This document shows positions 54,640 to 63,958 of a stretch of 64,000 nucleotides of DNA, piece by piece; positions within the stretch are counted from its first letter, which is position 1; every line of letters begins with the position of its first letter. The notes under the pieces are model-generated. The model did no database searches. It worked only from the letters and a program-made list of their open reading frames with translations, and was not told the DNA's origin. Source of the stretch: Verrucomicrobiaceae bacterium (GTDB lineage: Bacteria > Verrucomicrobiota > Verrucomicrobiia > Verrucomicrobiales > Akkermansiaceae); assembly GCA_027484055.1 (NCBI GenBank), contig JAIXQH010000067.1, forward strand, positions 109,581 to 173,580, in the 5' to 3' direction. The translations under genes and the position numbers were made by a program.

Positions 54640-56073
54640 TCACCTCGGCAGCTCAGGCAACAAGGGGCCGTCTGATTCGCGTGGGAATGCGTTCGGGGAA
54701 GGTGGCGATGCACCGCGATCGAAGATTTTATCCATCTGGTCGAGATAAGTGGAAATGCCGTCTTCACGGCGGTAAACGGGAGCTTTTAATTTTTCAGTGA
54801 GGCGCATGTAGGCGTCGAAATCACCACTGATTTCTTGGGCGCGTGTCATTTCAAACCAGATCAAATAATCCCTCGCCCGAGCTGCCTTGGCGCTCATGGT
54901 GCTTCGGTGTTCTTGCAGTTTGGAGAGCTGTGCAGCGGTGTCCTTGGTCGCGCCGGTGGCGATGTGACTGAGGGCTATTTGGTAGTCTGAGAGGATCGGG
55001 CGGTAGGAGGGGAAGCAGCGGAGGCTCAGGCGGACGAGGGCTTCTTGCGCCGGGGTCACCGTCGAGGCGCGTTCCGGGGCGGGAAGCTTGGCGACGTCCG
55101 GCCAGGCGGAGAGATCTTTCGGCTCGAGGATGCCTTCTGGGGTTTTGAAGTGCAGCTTGAGAGCCTCGGTGAGGGCCGCTTCGGTTTGCGGCACGTTGAG
55201 AACGTCGGTGAGGAGATTCTTGCCGCCGATGTTCGCCAGCTGGAGTGCCCACCATTTCGCGAGGCTGGTTTCTGAGAGATTGAGCTCGGGGAAATGCTTG
55301 CGAAGGAGGGTCGGCATTTCGCCCTCGAAGCTCGCTACTTCGGTGAGGAAGCTGCGAAAGGCGACTTTCCCCTGCGGCTGTTGCAGCAGTGCCATGACGA
55401 GCGCCCCGGCAGAGACTTGGAATGCCGCGCGACTCGCGGTATCCATTTGCTCGGTGGTGAGCTCATTCACGGCGAAGAGTTCGTCGATCTTATAGAAGCC
55501 GCCCATTTTGTATAAGGCTTCGTAAAGTCGGCGGTCACTTTGGTTCAAGCGCCAGGCGGTGGCCTCTTGCAAGCCGAGCACGAGCCATGGAGGCACTTGC
55601 AATGGGGTTTCTGACTCGCCTTTTTCCCGGGTGCGCAAGGCTCGCTCATCGATCAGAGCCGAGGTGATATGCGACTTGAAGAGATTCTTCGGGATGCCTT
55701 GGGAAAGATGAAGGTCTGCCCGGATTTCGTAGCCGACGTCGGTGATGAAAATGGCAAGGGCAAAGGTGCGGGCGGGTGCGGGGTCACCTTTTTTTCCATG
55801 CAGGACGATATTGATGGGGGTTTTCCATTCCTCTTTTTCTTCCGTGAGGCGGAGTAGCTCATTCTTCGCTTCTTCTGCGAGATTCGAGACCATGCCCCGC
55901 TCGTTGGTGGTGCCGCCGGAGATTTTAAATTGTTTCGAGCTGCTGGTGACGACGCCTGAATTTCCCGCGCCTTGTGCATCCGGCACTGGCATGACGCGCG
56001 TCGGCGGTGGGACTTCCTCGGCGAGGATCGCCCCGGTGCCCAGCCATCCCAGTATCAATGCACGACGGATCAT
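54640..56073 (-). CDS. Secreted hypothetical protein
   Basis: A 477-residue exported protein with a short signal peptide (RRALILGWLGTGAILAEE). Function unknown. The middle has PPWLVLGLQEATAWRLNQ (about residues 165-182), a pattern seen in peptidase-MA-like (gluzincin) domains in which the HExxH motif has decayed; this is a weak resemblance. The C-terminal third is helical and could be TPR-like. It ends 6 bases... no overlap with its upstream neighbour, whose stop is 7 bases from its start, so the pair is likely an operon. Confidence 0.7.
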   Translation of the reverse strand: MIRRALILGWLGTGAILAEEVPPPTRVMPVPDAQGAGNSGVVTSSSKQFKISGGTTNERGMVSNLAEEAKNELLRLTEEKEEWKTPINIVLHGKKGDPAPARTFALAIFITDVGYEIRADLHLSQGIPKNLFKSHITSALIDERALRTREKGESETPLQVPPWLVLGLQEATAWRLNQSDRRLYEALYKMGGFYKIDELFAVNELTTEQMDTASRAAFQVSAGALVMALLQQPQGKVAFRSFLTEVASFEGEMPTLLRKHFPELNLSETSLAKWWALQLANIGGKNLLTDVLNVPQTEAALTEALKLHFKTPEGILEPKDLSAWPDVAKLPAPERASTVTPAQEALVRLSLRCFPSYRPILSDYQIALSHIATGATKDTAAQLSKLQEHRSTMSAKAARARDYLIWFEMTRAQEISGDFDAYMRLTEKLKAPVYRREDGISTYLDQMDKIFDRGASPPSPNAFPRESDGPLLPELPR

Positions 56074-56079
56074 GAGGGT

Positions 56080-56760
56080 TCAAAAAGTCTGAGGCATGCC
56101 TCGATTTCCCAATGGCTCACGGGGATCGAGAATGAGTTTCTGTGGCTCGATCCGCACCCGCCACATTTTGACCACGGCGAGGTTGATTTCTTCGGAAAAT
56201 TGGGCGGCTAGGCGTTCGTAGCTGGGAAGGATCAGATGGAGAAATCCTTGCGGCACGACCAATTTTCCGAATCGCCCACCGATGGGGGGGTAAGGATAAT
56301 CGGCGAGATACGGGCCGCCAGTCGGGCGGATCGTGGTGATGGGGCCTGTGTCGTCTAGGCTGCGTTCGATTTTCAAATACATGGAAACCGTGAACGGGTA
56401 ACCGAAACAGTGACGCAGCATGATGATTTCGGCACGCTGGTTTTGCAGGCGCACGCACACTCGGTCGAGTGAGATTTTTTCGGCGAGCAGGCCGCCTTGT
56501 TTGGCGACGAGGGTCTGTGCGAGCCAGCGGTTGATTTCGCCTTCGCTGAGAGTGAGAGGGGCGTCATTTCGAATGGCTTCCTTGAGCGCGACCTTCAGGT
56601 CCGGTGGCGACGAGTTCTTCGTTTGGAGATCCGAGAGATCCTGGGCTTGTGAGATGAAATAAACCGCCGTGGTGAGCCCAGAAATCAGCACAAGCCCAAG
56701 CAGTTTTGAAAAACAGCCGCTTCCGGACTTGGGACTCGTCGGTGCTTGGGACTCAGCCAT
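56080..56760 (-). CDS. Membrane-anchored hypothetical protein
   Basis: A 226-residue protein with one membrane anchor near the N-terminus (about residues 20-37, LLGLVLISGLTTAVYF). The exported part shows LTLSEGEINRWLAQTLVAK and PQGFLHLILPSYERLAAQF, a pattern reminiscent of LolA/DUF2993-like lipid-binding or YceB-type domains, but I cannot assign a family. It lies in a minus-strand run with the FmdB-type gene upstream (6 bases) and the secreted hypothetical gene downstream (6 bases). Confidence 0.7.
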   Translation of the reverse strand: MAESQAPTSPKSGSGCFSKLLGLVLISGLTTAVYFISQAQDLSDLQTKNSSPPDLKVALKEAIRNDAPLTLSEGEINRWLAQTLVAKQGGLLAEKISLDRVCVRLQNQRAEIIMLRHCFGYPFTVSMYLKIERSLDDTGPITTIRPTGGPYLADYPYPPIGGRFGKLVVPQGFLHLILPSYERLAAQFSEEINLAVVKMWRVRIEPQKLILDPREPLGNRGMPQTF

Positions 56761-56766
56761 GAAAGC

Positions 56767-57045
56767 TTACTCGGAGGGCTTGGAAGCAGGGGCAGCAGGC
56801 GCTGCAGGAGGGGGTGCACTCGCCGCGCCATCCGCCTTTGCTCCTGCTTGGTAGGAGGACGAGCGGTAGTCCGTTTGGTAGAATCCAGATCCTTTGAAAA
56901 TGATCCCACCCCCCGTTCCGAGCAATCGCTTCACCTTCCCGGCGCAGCCAGGCTGGGGGCAATCGGTGAGTTTTGCGTCGTTCATGCTCTGAAAAATTTC
57001 AAAGCGCTTCCCGCATGTTTCGCATTCGTAATCGTAATTTGGCAT
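56767..57045 (-). CDS. FmdB-type zinc-ribbon regulatory protein
   Basis: A 92-residue protein with the FmdB/CxxC-CxxC zinc ribbon: NYDYECETCGKRFEIFQSM with Cys8 and Cys11, and DCPQPGCAGKVKRLLG with Cys29 and Cys34 (a CxxxxC second pair). Next comes GGIIFKGSGFYQTDYRSSSY, the usual end of this family, and an Ala/Pro tail. The ATG at 57045 is chosen by this conserved start. It is divergent from hprK with 97 bases between starts. Exact role in these bacteria is unknown. Confidence 0.9.
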   Translation of the reverse strand: MPNYDYECETCGKRFEIFQSMNDAKLTDCPQPGCAGKVKRLLGTGGGIIFKGSGFYQTDYRSSSYQAGAKADGAASAPPPAAPAAPASKPSE

Positions 57046-57142
57046 GGTTCTTGGGAATTCTTGTAACACGTTCCCCCTGCCGTGCAACCCCGGTGTGGGA
57101 TTTCGCGTGCCGTATGGCCGGAGATCTGGTTGTGTCACCTCC

Positions 57143-58099
57143 ATGCCTCCACGCGTTAAAACGGTCGCCTCGATTTCGGTCGATAAATTCTTCGAATCCC
57201 ACGCCGAAGCACTCGGGCTGACGCTGATGGGAGAAAAAGTCGGTTTCGACCGCCCGATCAGTGAGCCAGCGATGAACCGCCCGGGTCTCGCGCTGGCCGG
57301 ATTTTTCTCCTACTTCGCCCGCAAGAGGGTGCAGGTGTTGGGAAATTCCGAACTTTCCTATTTGAAAAAACTCCCCGACTCCATGCGCATCGACCGCTTT
57401 CGCCGCATGTGCGACCGGGACATCCCCTGCATCGTCGTCGCGCGTGGCTCGAAGCTGGACGATAGCCTCACCGAAGTCGCCCATAGCCACGGAATCCCCG
57501 TTTTCGGCACCTCACAAGTGACCATGAACTTTCTCAATGCCGCCACCATCCGGCTGGAGCATGAGTTCGCGCCGAGTGTCACTCTCCATGGCTGCATGGT
57601 GGACATGCGCGGCGTTGGCGTACTCATCGTCGGGAAAAGTGGCTCGGGTAAATCGGAAACCGCGATCGGGCTGCTAGAGCGCGGAGCATCACTCGTGGCA
57701 GACGACATGGTCCGGATTAAATACGTCGGGGGGGAGCTCGTCGCCACGGCACCTGACCTTTCACGCGGCTACATGGAGATCCGTGGCATCGGCATCATCA
57801 ACGTCGCCAACCTCTACGGCCTCGCCTCGATCCGTCCGGACAAACGGCTTGATCTCGTCGTCACTCTCAAGCCTCAAGCGGACTTGAACGAAGTGGATCG
57901 CGTGGGGCTCATGCAGAAAACTTACGAAATCCTCGGCCAACATGTCGTCCATGTCGAAGTCCCCGTCGGCCCCGGACGGGATACGGCACGCATGGTCACC
58001 ATCGCCGCGCTCGATCAGCAGTTGCGGAGACTGGGATACAACATGGCGGATGAGTTCAACCAGAAGCTGCTCAAGCACATGAGCGGCGGTAAGGAGTGA
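57143..58099 (+). CDS. hprK: HPr kinase/phosphorylase
   Basis: Phosphorylates and dephosphorylates HPr on serine, a regulator of carbon use. At 318 residues it has the N-terminal domain, catalytic His149 (VTLHGCMV), Walker A GKSGSGKS (164-171), the Asp187-Asp188 pair and the signature MEIRGIGIIN (211-220). The start at 57143 (MPPRVKTVASISVDKFF) is typical. No HPr or PTS gene is nearby; in many non-Firmicute bacteria HprK acts in a regulatory PTS. Confidence 0.95.
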   Translation: MPPRVKTVASISVDKFFESHAEALGLTLMGEKVGFDRPISEPAMNRPGLALAGFFSYFARKRVQVLGNSELSYLKKLPDSMRIDRFRRMCDRDIPCIVVARGSKLDDSLTEVAHSHGIPVFGTSQVTMNFLNAATIRLEHEFAPSVTLHGCMVDMRGVGVLIVGKSGSGKSETAIGLLERGASLVADDMVRIKYVGGELVATAPDLSRGYMEIRGIGIINVANLYGLASIRPDKRLDLVVTLKPQADLNEVDRVGLMQKTYEILGQHVVHVEVPVGPGRDTARMVTIAALDQQLRRLGYNMADEFNQKLLKHMSGGKE

Positions 58100-58123
58100 G
58101 AATTTAAAGCCGGATCTCGCCCC

Positions 58124-58402
58124 ATGCCATCGCGCGGACGCCACCAAAGCTCCTCCAAGGAGTGCCACCAGATCATGCGGAAGATCGAAGCACTCGACGG
58201 GGTGGTGGGCGTCATCATCGGCCGCTCCTATGGCGGGAAATCGTTGGGGCAGGGTTCTTCGACCGGGGCGATCAAGGTCCAGCGGAAGGTCTCCGGCGGC
58301 TTGAAGGCGGTGACTCAGTCGTCGAAGGGATTACAGGAACTCTTCATCCGCACGGAGGAGGGTGCGGAAGAGCGGATCTGGGAGACGATCCTAGGCTGGT
58401 GA
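58124..58402 (+). CDS. Conserved hypothetical protein, perhaps DUF2103-like
   Basis: A 92-residue protein, 24 bases downstream of hprK on the same strand. It has KECHQIMRKIEALDGVVGVI, then SGGLKAVTQSSKGLQELFI, whose GG.K....S...QE.F pattern suggests the DUF2103 family of small RNA- or metal-binding-like proteins; this is a weak match by eye. No membrane segment. It may be co-transcribed with hprK. Confidence 0.6.
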   Translation: MPSRGRHQSSSKECHQIMRKIEALDGVVGVIIGRSYGGKSLGQGSSTGAIKVQRKVSGGLKAVTQSSKGLQELFIRTEEGAEERIWETILGW

Positions 58403-58454
58403 AAAAAGGATACCGGTGGATGCGGCGTCTCGCCAAATCTTGTCAGTTGAAGAA

Positions 58455-58530
58455 TTTTCAACCGCAGATGAGCAGATCAGGGCCACCTCATTCTGAAAAT
58501 ACCAACCGCGAATGAACGGGCACGGAGTCA
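58455..58530. repeat. Partial palindromic repeat arms
   Basis: CAACCGCAGATGAGCAGATC (about 58459) and CCAACCGCGAATGAACGG (about 58502) are two similar arms in the same direction, related to those at 50007 and 62535. They look like remnants of palindromic elements. Confidence 0.4.
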
Positions 58531-58591
58531 AAGCCGTACGCAGGGTGGTGTGGGACCCGGGAGCCAATGACTCCCGGGGAACGGATTGGGA

Positions 58592-59084
<493 letters not shown>

Positions 59085-59178
59085 GGAATGACTGTATCAC
59101 GAAATCGTTGCATGGGAAATTTTATAAAGCCCAATGCACAAGCAACCATGCTGCCTCAGCGCCTTGTTCGGCTCTTTA

Positions 59179-59559
59179 TCATTTCGCAAGAGCGGCCGCA
59201 TAATTGGGATTTAGTGGGTTTATATCAACCCGACGTAGCTGAGGAAGGACAATCAAATCCATATCTTCCATCGGAATAGCGCCTAGTAGAACCTGGTCGC
59301 CCATAACAATTGCGCCAACATAGGCCACTCGATTTTTGAATCTGACCTCAATCGGTCCAACATAAGGAGCCATCCGCTTCGAATTGTCTGCTAACGTAAC
59401 CTCCTTCTTCGCGACCTCCTCTAGTCCCAGCTGAAACTGCAAATGCTCGGGAATAATTAGGTATACGGAACCCGTATCGGCCAAGGCTTCTATGGAGATG
59501 GCTTCTAATTCCGGCCGGCGTGGATTTGTAATAGTAAGCATGGCAAAGGATAATCCCAT
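59179..59559 (-). CDS. Clan AA (retropepsin-like) aspartic protease
   Basis: A 126-residue single-domain aspartic protease that would act as a dimer. The active-site motif is ALADTGSVYLIIP (Asp-Thr-Gly at about 28-30), and the second conserved segment is GAIVMGDQVLLGAIPMEDMDL. The start MGLSFAMLTITNP fits the usual opening of this family, which supports the ATG at 59559 over 59541. It lies 94 bases upstream of DUF4160 on the same strand. Substrate unknown. Confidence 0.88.
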   Translation of the reverse strand: MGLSFAMLTITNPRRPELEAISIEALADTGSVYLIIPEHLQFQLGLEEVAKKEVTLADNSKRMAPYVGPIEVRFKNRVAYVGAIVMGDQVLLGAIPMEDMDLIVLPQLRRVDINPLNPNYAAALAK

Positions 59560-59970
59560 GGGCGGAGCATCGATTTAACGTGGCAAAAAGCAAGCCACAA
59601 GGTTGTCTCATTGCTGATGAATTCCTTGGTATATGCCGAACAATTTTATTGAACAGCACGCCTTATCATACCTATTCCTGCAGCGCAGAGGAGTGTGATT
59701 CTGCCTTTTTACTCATTAGGGCGTATCTATCATTTTAAGGAGGAGAGGCAAGTTTAGATCTGATGAATGATTGGTGGGCCGGGGGCGCGGTGGATCAGGG
59801 CGGCGGAGGGTGTGTGGTTCTAGACAGTGGATGGGAAAATTCACCGTCCTGCGCGGGAAGAGACAGGCCGAAGGTTCATCCCCCTTTCCCCAAATGGTGA
59901 TGCGAGCCAGTATCGTCAGTGTTCGTTGTGGCGAGACGCAGCACGCTCGTGTATCCATCTTGGCCATGGC
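59560..59970. other. Gene-free spacer
   Basis: I see no convincing gene, RNA or repeat in these 411 bases. Open frames on both strands in the right half lack a ribosome binding site and have atypical composition. Confidence 0.5.
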
Positions 59971-60807
59971 TCAGCGCTTCGGCAGATGCCAAGGGGGATT
60001 TTCGTCGTAGGCTTTCTTGAGCGCTGGGTATTCCTTGGCGGCGATTTCGAAAATGTAGGGTGAGACGACGACCATCTGCAATTCCAGCGCGGCGATGAAT
60101 AGAATGACCAGACTGGCGACGCGGAGTGGGCGGATGGCGGTGATCAGCACTTGATGCCCCCCCGCGTGATCCCAGATGGGGGAGCCAAGTCGCTTGGCGG
60201 TGATCAAGCTGAGGGTTTGGCAAAAAATCGCCAACAGACCCCAGCCGAAGCCGACGCCAGTGAACATCACCCGCAGGGCGCGGATGATGGAGGCGGATAA
60301 ACTCAGTAGCGAGCCATCCGTATTCACGACCTTGATGCCGAGCAGCCATTTCCCCGGCGTGGTGCCGAAGCGGTGAATGAGAAAGGACTCGATGCCGAAC
60401 CACGGAACGTAGAGCAAAATCATCACCCAGGCGCTGAGGATCACGCCCTCGATGTCCTGGCCCACGGCCCACATGCTGAACCACCAGAGACCGGCGTAGG
60501 CGATGAGGTCGAACCAGCGTGCCCAGAAACGGCGACCGTAGTAGGTGGCTTTCGGCAGCGGTGGTGGGCTGAGGCGAGTGGTGAAAAGACCCGGTTCCAC
60601 AGCGGCTGGTGGCTCGGTTGTGGGTGGGACGACGACGAGGAACTCACGGGAGAAGAGGTCGATCTCGATGAGGGGTTTCCATTCGGCAAGTCCCTCGTGC
60701 CACGCTGGGGTGTCGGCGCTCAGCTCGCCATCCTCGATTTTACAGCGGACCTCGTAGTCGTGAAAGGGGCCCCGTTTTTCGCCGTCGCGAATGATCCAAA
60801 TGTCCAT
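59971..60807 (-). CDS. GYF_2-RDD membrane protein
   Basis: A 278-residue protein. Residues 1-55 form a GYF_2 (DUF4339) domain, a likely peptide-binding module: WIIRDGEKRGPFHDYEVRCK and PAWHEGLAEWKPL. Residues about 90-250 are an RDD domain with several hydrophobic helices (RRFWARWFDLIAYAGLWWF, RFGTTPGKWLLGIKVV). RDD proteins are linked to ion homeostasis in some bacteria. It begins 3 bases after the LolC/E-type gene stops, so the two share a transcript. Confidence 0.88.
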   Translation of the reverse strand: MDIWIIRDGEKRGPFHDYEVRCKIEDGELSADTPAWHEGLAEWKPLIEIDLFSREFLVVVPPTTEPPAAVEPGLFTTRLSPPPLPKATYYGRRFWARWFDLIAYAGLWWFSMWAVGQDIEGVILSAWVMILLYVPWFGIESFLIHRFGTTPGKWLLGIKVVNTDGSLLSLSASIIRALRVMFTGVGFGWGLLAIFCQTLSLITAKRLGSPIWDHAGGHQVLITAIRPLRVASLVILFIAALELQMVVVSPYIFEIAAKEYPALKKAYDENPPWHLPKR

Positions 60808-60810
60808 GGT

Positions 60811-62433
60811 TCAGAGGTTCCTGAGGGATTTAGCCGCATCGCTGCGCGCGGCGAAGAAGGCTGGCACCAGAGCGGCGAGTGAGCAGAGGACGAAGGCCAT
60901 GAAGGCGATGATGACTTGTTCCACGGGATCATTATACGCCGGTAAGACGGTGAATCCCGTGAAATTTGCCGCAAAGGGATCGAAGCCAAGACTGCGGAAA
61001 ACCAACTGGATGGGGCCGCGGAAATGGATGACCAAGCGGCCGAGCCCGACGCCAAGGATGGCACCTAGCACGCCGAGGATCATGCCCTGATAGAGGAACA
61101 CGCGGACGATCTGGTTAGGCGCGGCACCGAGTGCTTTCATCACTCCGATTTCACGGCGTTTCTGAAGCGTTACGGTGAACATGACCGCCATCATCGAGAA
61201 AGCGGAAACGAGAACGATGAAGGACAGCGCGAAGTACATCATCACGCGTTGTTGGTTGATGAGGGCGAAAAAGTCTTGGTAGCGCTGGCCCCAAGTGAGC
61301 AGTGACCAGTCAGGGCCGAGCGTCTTAGAGGCCATGGCGGCGGCTTGCTCGGCTTGGTAAGGATCATCCATCCGTAGTGCGATTCCTTGCACGGCGTCAC
61401 CGAGGCCTGCGAGATCTTGGGCGAGGGGGAGGGGGAGGAAAAGCCCCGGTGTGACGGTCATTTGTGAGGCTTGATAGATCCCGATGATGGTGACTTCTTT
61501 CGGGAGGACGAGGACTTTGAGGCCTTTCAGGGTGTCGCCGTCCATTTTCTCGGCATCGGTCGTCTGGAGTTGGGTGATGGCGTCCTCGGTGCTTGCTTTC
61601 GCCTCGGCGTCGAAGATGAAGGTCTCCTCGGCGGTGGGGCCTTCTGAGCGGTCCATGGCCTTGAGCAGGGTCTCGATCAAGTCGCGCTCGGGTTGGCGGA
61701 TGGCTTCCATGCGGATGGCATCCAGAGCGGAGTAAACTTCGCGATAGGCCTTGGCGGGCAGGATGAATTTCTCCCCGCTGGCTGTCCACGCTTGGCGGAG
61801 GGTCTGGGTGGCAGTGCGCCACTCATCGGCATAGCTTTCCCGGATGGGCGGCCTCTCGGTGGCCTTGTAGGCGCGCATGACTTCCTCGAAATTGCGGGTG
61901 GAATAGAGGCGGATCGTGTCGCCTACGTCGAGGGGGACGCCGCTTTTCCGGTAGTTATCGATTAGCACGGAGGAAATGATGACGCGGTCGTCGATTCCGA
62001 GGTCAGCGGAGGAGGTGGGGTGGTTTTTGAGGTCCAGCATCCGGGTGATGCCGGCGACTTGGTTCGCGTCGGTAGTGTCGACGCCCCAGAAGGAGACGGG
62101 GCTTTGTTGGGAATTTACATCGAGGATGACGTTGTCCTCCACGTAGGCACTGGCGGAGCGGATTTGCGGGAGTTTCTTGGTGATGGCGGCGGTGTCTTGC
62201 CAAGCGGGTGCAGGGCCGGGGCCGAGATGTTGCAAGAGAATGTGTGGGGTGAAGCCGAGCAGGCGGCTTTTCACATCCCGCTCAAGGCCGGCGTAGATGG
62301 CCATGACCACCACAAGTACGAGGACGCCGAGCATGACGCCCATGAGCGAAATGAGCGTGAAGGAGGACAGAGTCGAGCGGCGGGGATTGAGGTAGCGCCG
62401 GGCGAGGAGGAGGCTGAAGGATCGCTTTTTGAT
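60811..62433 (-). CDS. LolC/LolE-type (FtsX) ABC transporter permease without a canonical start
   Basis: Permease of the lipoprotein-releasing family, with four membrane helices. TM1 is LGVLVLVVVMAIYAGLE; the MacB-like periplasmic domain is long (about residues 60-390); the FtsX domain has QKRREIGVMKALGAAPNQIV and FLYQGMILGVLGAILGVGLG. The expected family opening SFSLLLARRYLNPRRS is encoded in frame, but no ATG, GTG or TTG precedes it after the upstream stop; ATC at 62433 is the best guess, with AGAGG at 62446-62450. The first canonical start, ATG at 62343, would cut into the normal N-terminus. No lolD is adjacent. Confidence 0.85.
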   Translation of the reverse strand: MKKRSFSLLLARRYLNPRRSTLSSFTLISLMGVMLGVLVLVVVMAIYAGLERDVKSRLLGFTPHILLQHLGPGPAPAWQDTAAITKKLPQIRSASAYVEDNVILDVNSQQSPVSFWGVDTTDANQVAGITRMLDLKNHPTSSADLGIDDRVIISSVLIDNYRKSGVPLDVGDTIRLYSTRNFEEVMRAYKATERPPIRESYADEWRTATQTLRQAWTASGEKFILPAKAYREVYSALDAIRMEAIRQPERDLIETLLKAMDRSEGPTAEETFIFDAEAKASTEDAITQLQTTDAEKMDGDTLKGLKVLVLPKEVTIIGIYQASQMTVTPGLFLPLPLAQDLAGLGDAVQGIALRMDDPYQAEQAAAMASKTLGPDWSLLTWGQRYQDFFALINQQRVMMYFALSFIVLVSAFSMMAVMFTVTLQKRREIGVMKALGAAPNQIVRVFLYQGMILGVLGAILGVGLGRLVIHFRGPIQLVFRSLGFDPFAANFTGFTVLPAYNDPVEQVIIAFMAFVLCSLAALVPAFFAARSDAAKSLRNL

Positions 62434-62778
62434 GGCGCTTGCTAACCTCTGTAGGCGGGTGCGTCAAGTGATGCCCATGTGGGGCGAAGGGCGCGGCGAT
62501 CCAGTTAGGCAGAATCGCCAGCCCATGAGATCGCGTAAAACCGCAGATGAAAGGGATGGACACAGATCAAGAAGAGGAAGAGGCGATATCCGCGAGCGAA
62601 ACAGCAGAATTGCCTTTCTGATCCAATCTTTCATCTGCATTTATGCCTGATCAGGTGTTTGTATCAACGATTTCCCTAGCTGGATCGAAGTGTTGAAGAG
62701 GAGGATGCGAAGTCAGCGAGAATTCGCCATCCTAATCTACCGCCAGCTCGGGAAATCTAAAAACTAACAGCCCCCGCC
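62434..62778. other. Spacer with a degenerate palindrome
   Basis: No gene is seen. It holds a degenerate palindrome: AAACCGCAGATGAAAGGGAT (about 62537) and GATCCAATCTTTCATCTGC (about 62620), arms of the same style as the CGCAGATGA/CGCGAATGA repeats elsewhere in the window, separated by about 60 bases. The tandem array follows. Confidence 0.5.
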
Positions 62779-63016
62779 GCGCCAGCCTGCCGATTGGCGC
62801 AATTTCCCGAGCTGGCCCGCCCCAGCTTCCAAAAATCTGCAAATTTACGACCTGTCGTGCGCCAAGTGACCGATTTCCCGAATTTTGCGACCTGTCGCGC
62901 CCCAGCCTCCGAAATTGCAGAATTTCGCACCCTGTCGCCCGCCAGCGTCCAAAAATGCAAAATTTCTTCACCTGTGCCGCCACAGCCTCCGAAATCGCGC
63001 ACAAATTGAGCCTCAG
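62779..63016. repeat. Degenerate tandem array of about 40 bases, six units
   Basis: Six head-to-tail units of 39-41 bases run from about 62779 to 63016. Each begins near CGCCCCAGCCTCC, has a central AT-rich AAATT...AATTT stretch, and most end near GACCTGTCG. The fourth unit holds a perfect hairpin CGAAATT-GCAG-AATTTCG. The array ends 132 bases before the gene at 63149. Confidence 0.8.
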
Positions 63017-63148
63017 ACACTTCACTCGTAGGAAAATCTAAATTTCCAGAACTCCCGGCCATCCACGCTCCCCAATTCGATCTGGAATCTTGCCAAACCC
63101 TTCGATTTCCGCTGAATTGTGACCGTTTGAAAACAACGCTCCCTCCTC

Positions 63149-63901
63149 ATGATCGAAAATTTACATTTCTCATTGCTCCAAGCTCAGGAACTTGATGCCG
63201 GGGCCGAACGCATCCTCAATCTCGTCACGGAGTCGCTACCCGCGGACCCCGTGCTCGGATTTCTCATCACCCTCGTCGGAAAAGACAGAGCCGCCCTCCA
63301 GCTCGCTCTCAGCAACGCCCAAGGCAGCGCCCACACCGCTCTGATCGCGGAAAAAGACGCCGCGCGGGACGACGCCTTCATCGTTTTTCGCACCCATTGC
63401 GAAAGCGCGACCCGTCGCCGCACCAAGCCCGGACACGTCGTAGCCGGGGAACTTCTGCTGCGCCATATTCGCACGGCGGGGTATTCGCTCCATGCCTTCG
63501 GAAATTCCCGTGAGACCGGTGCGCTCAATGCACTGCTCATCGCACTGGAGACTGCCGATGCCAAAGCCGCCGTCACCCTGCTCGCGGCTGGAGAACTGCT
63601 AAGCGAACTCAAGGAGGCCCAAAGCGCCTTCGAACTCGCCATCAACGACCGGATCGACTCCGAAGCTGCCGAGAAATACCCCGCCCTTGCCGCCGCCCGC
63701 GCCGTGCTTGGGAATCGGCTCCAGCTCCTCCTCAGCCTCATCGACTCGCTCAACGATTTCGACACCACCAACGCCCGCCCCGAACTGGACCTGCTCATCA
63801 CGCGCATCAACGAGGTGATCGTCGCCATCCTCACCCCCGCCCGCGCCCGCCGCACCCGGGGTGAAAATACGCCCGCCGTCCCCGTGCCGCCCAAGCCTTA
63901 A
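63149..63901 (+). CDS. Helical hypothetical protein downstream of a 40-base tandem array (DUF6261-like)
   Basis: A 250-residue, almost entirely helical soluble protein. Tokens: SLLQAQELDAGAERILNL, DDAFIVFRTHCESATRRR and LLRHIRTAGYSLHAFGNSRE split over its middle, and RLQLLLSLIDSLNDFDTTN. The layout resembles DUF6261, though I cannot verify it. It ends in a Pro-rich tail (PAVPVPPKP). It is directly preceded by a tandem array and followed by a strong terminator, the same arrangement as the 40.8-kb gene. Confidence 0.8.
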   Translation: MIENLHFSLLQAQELDAGAERILNLVTESLPADPVLGFLITLVGKDRAALQLALSNAQGSAHTALIAEKDAARDDAFIVFRTHCESATRRRTKPGHVVAGELLLRHIRTAGYSLHAFGNSRETGALNALLIALETADAKAAVTLLAAGELLSELKEAQSAFELAINDRIDSEAAEKYPALAAARAVLGNRLQLLLSLIDSLNDFDTTNARPELDLLITRINEVIVAILTPARARRTRGENTPAVPVPPKP

Positions 63902-63925
63902 ACGAAACCCATCTGACCATTCACC

Positions 63926-63958
63926 GCCCGCGATGGTTTCCGGCCATCGCGGGCATTT
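63926..63958 (+). terminator. Intrinsic terminator after the 63.1-kb gene
   Basis: GCCCGCGATGG (63926-63936), a 7-base loop, CCATCGCGGGC (63944-63954), then ATTTT. All 11 pairs match. Confidence 0.9.

Noticed and set aside
59716..60010. Overlapping frames on both strands between the aspartic protease and the RDD gene
   Set aside because: Both show atypical composition (Arg/Pro or Gly/Arg-rich) and no start signals; most likely chance.
62779..63016. CRISPR array with 40-base units
   Set aside because: The whole unit is degenerate; there is no constant repeat separated by unique spacers, and no cas genes.
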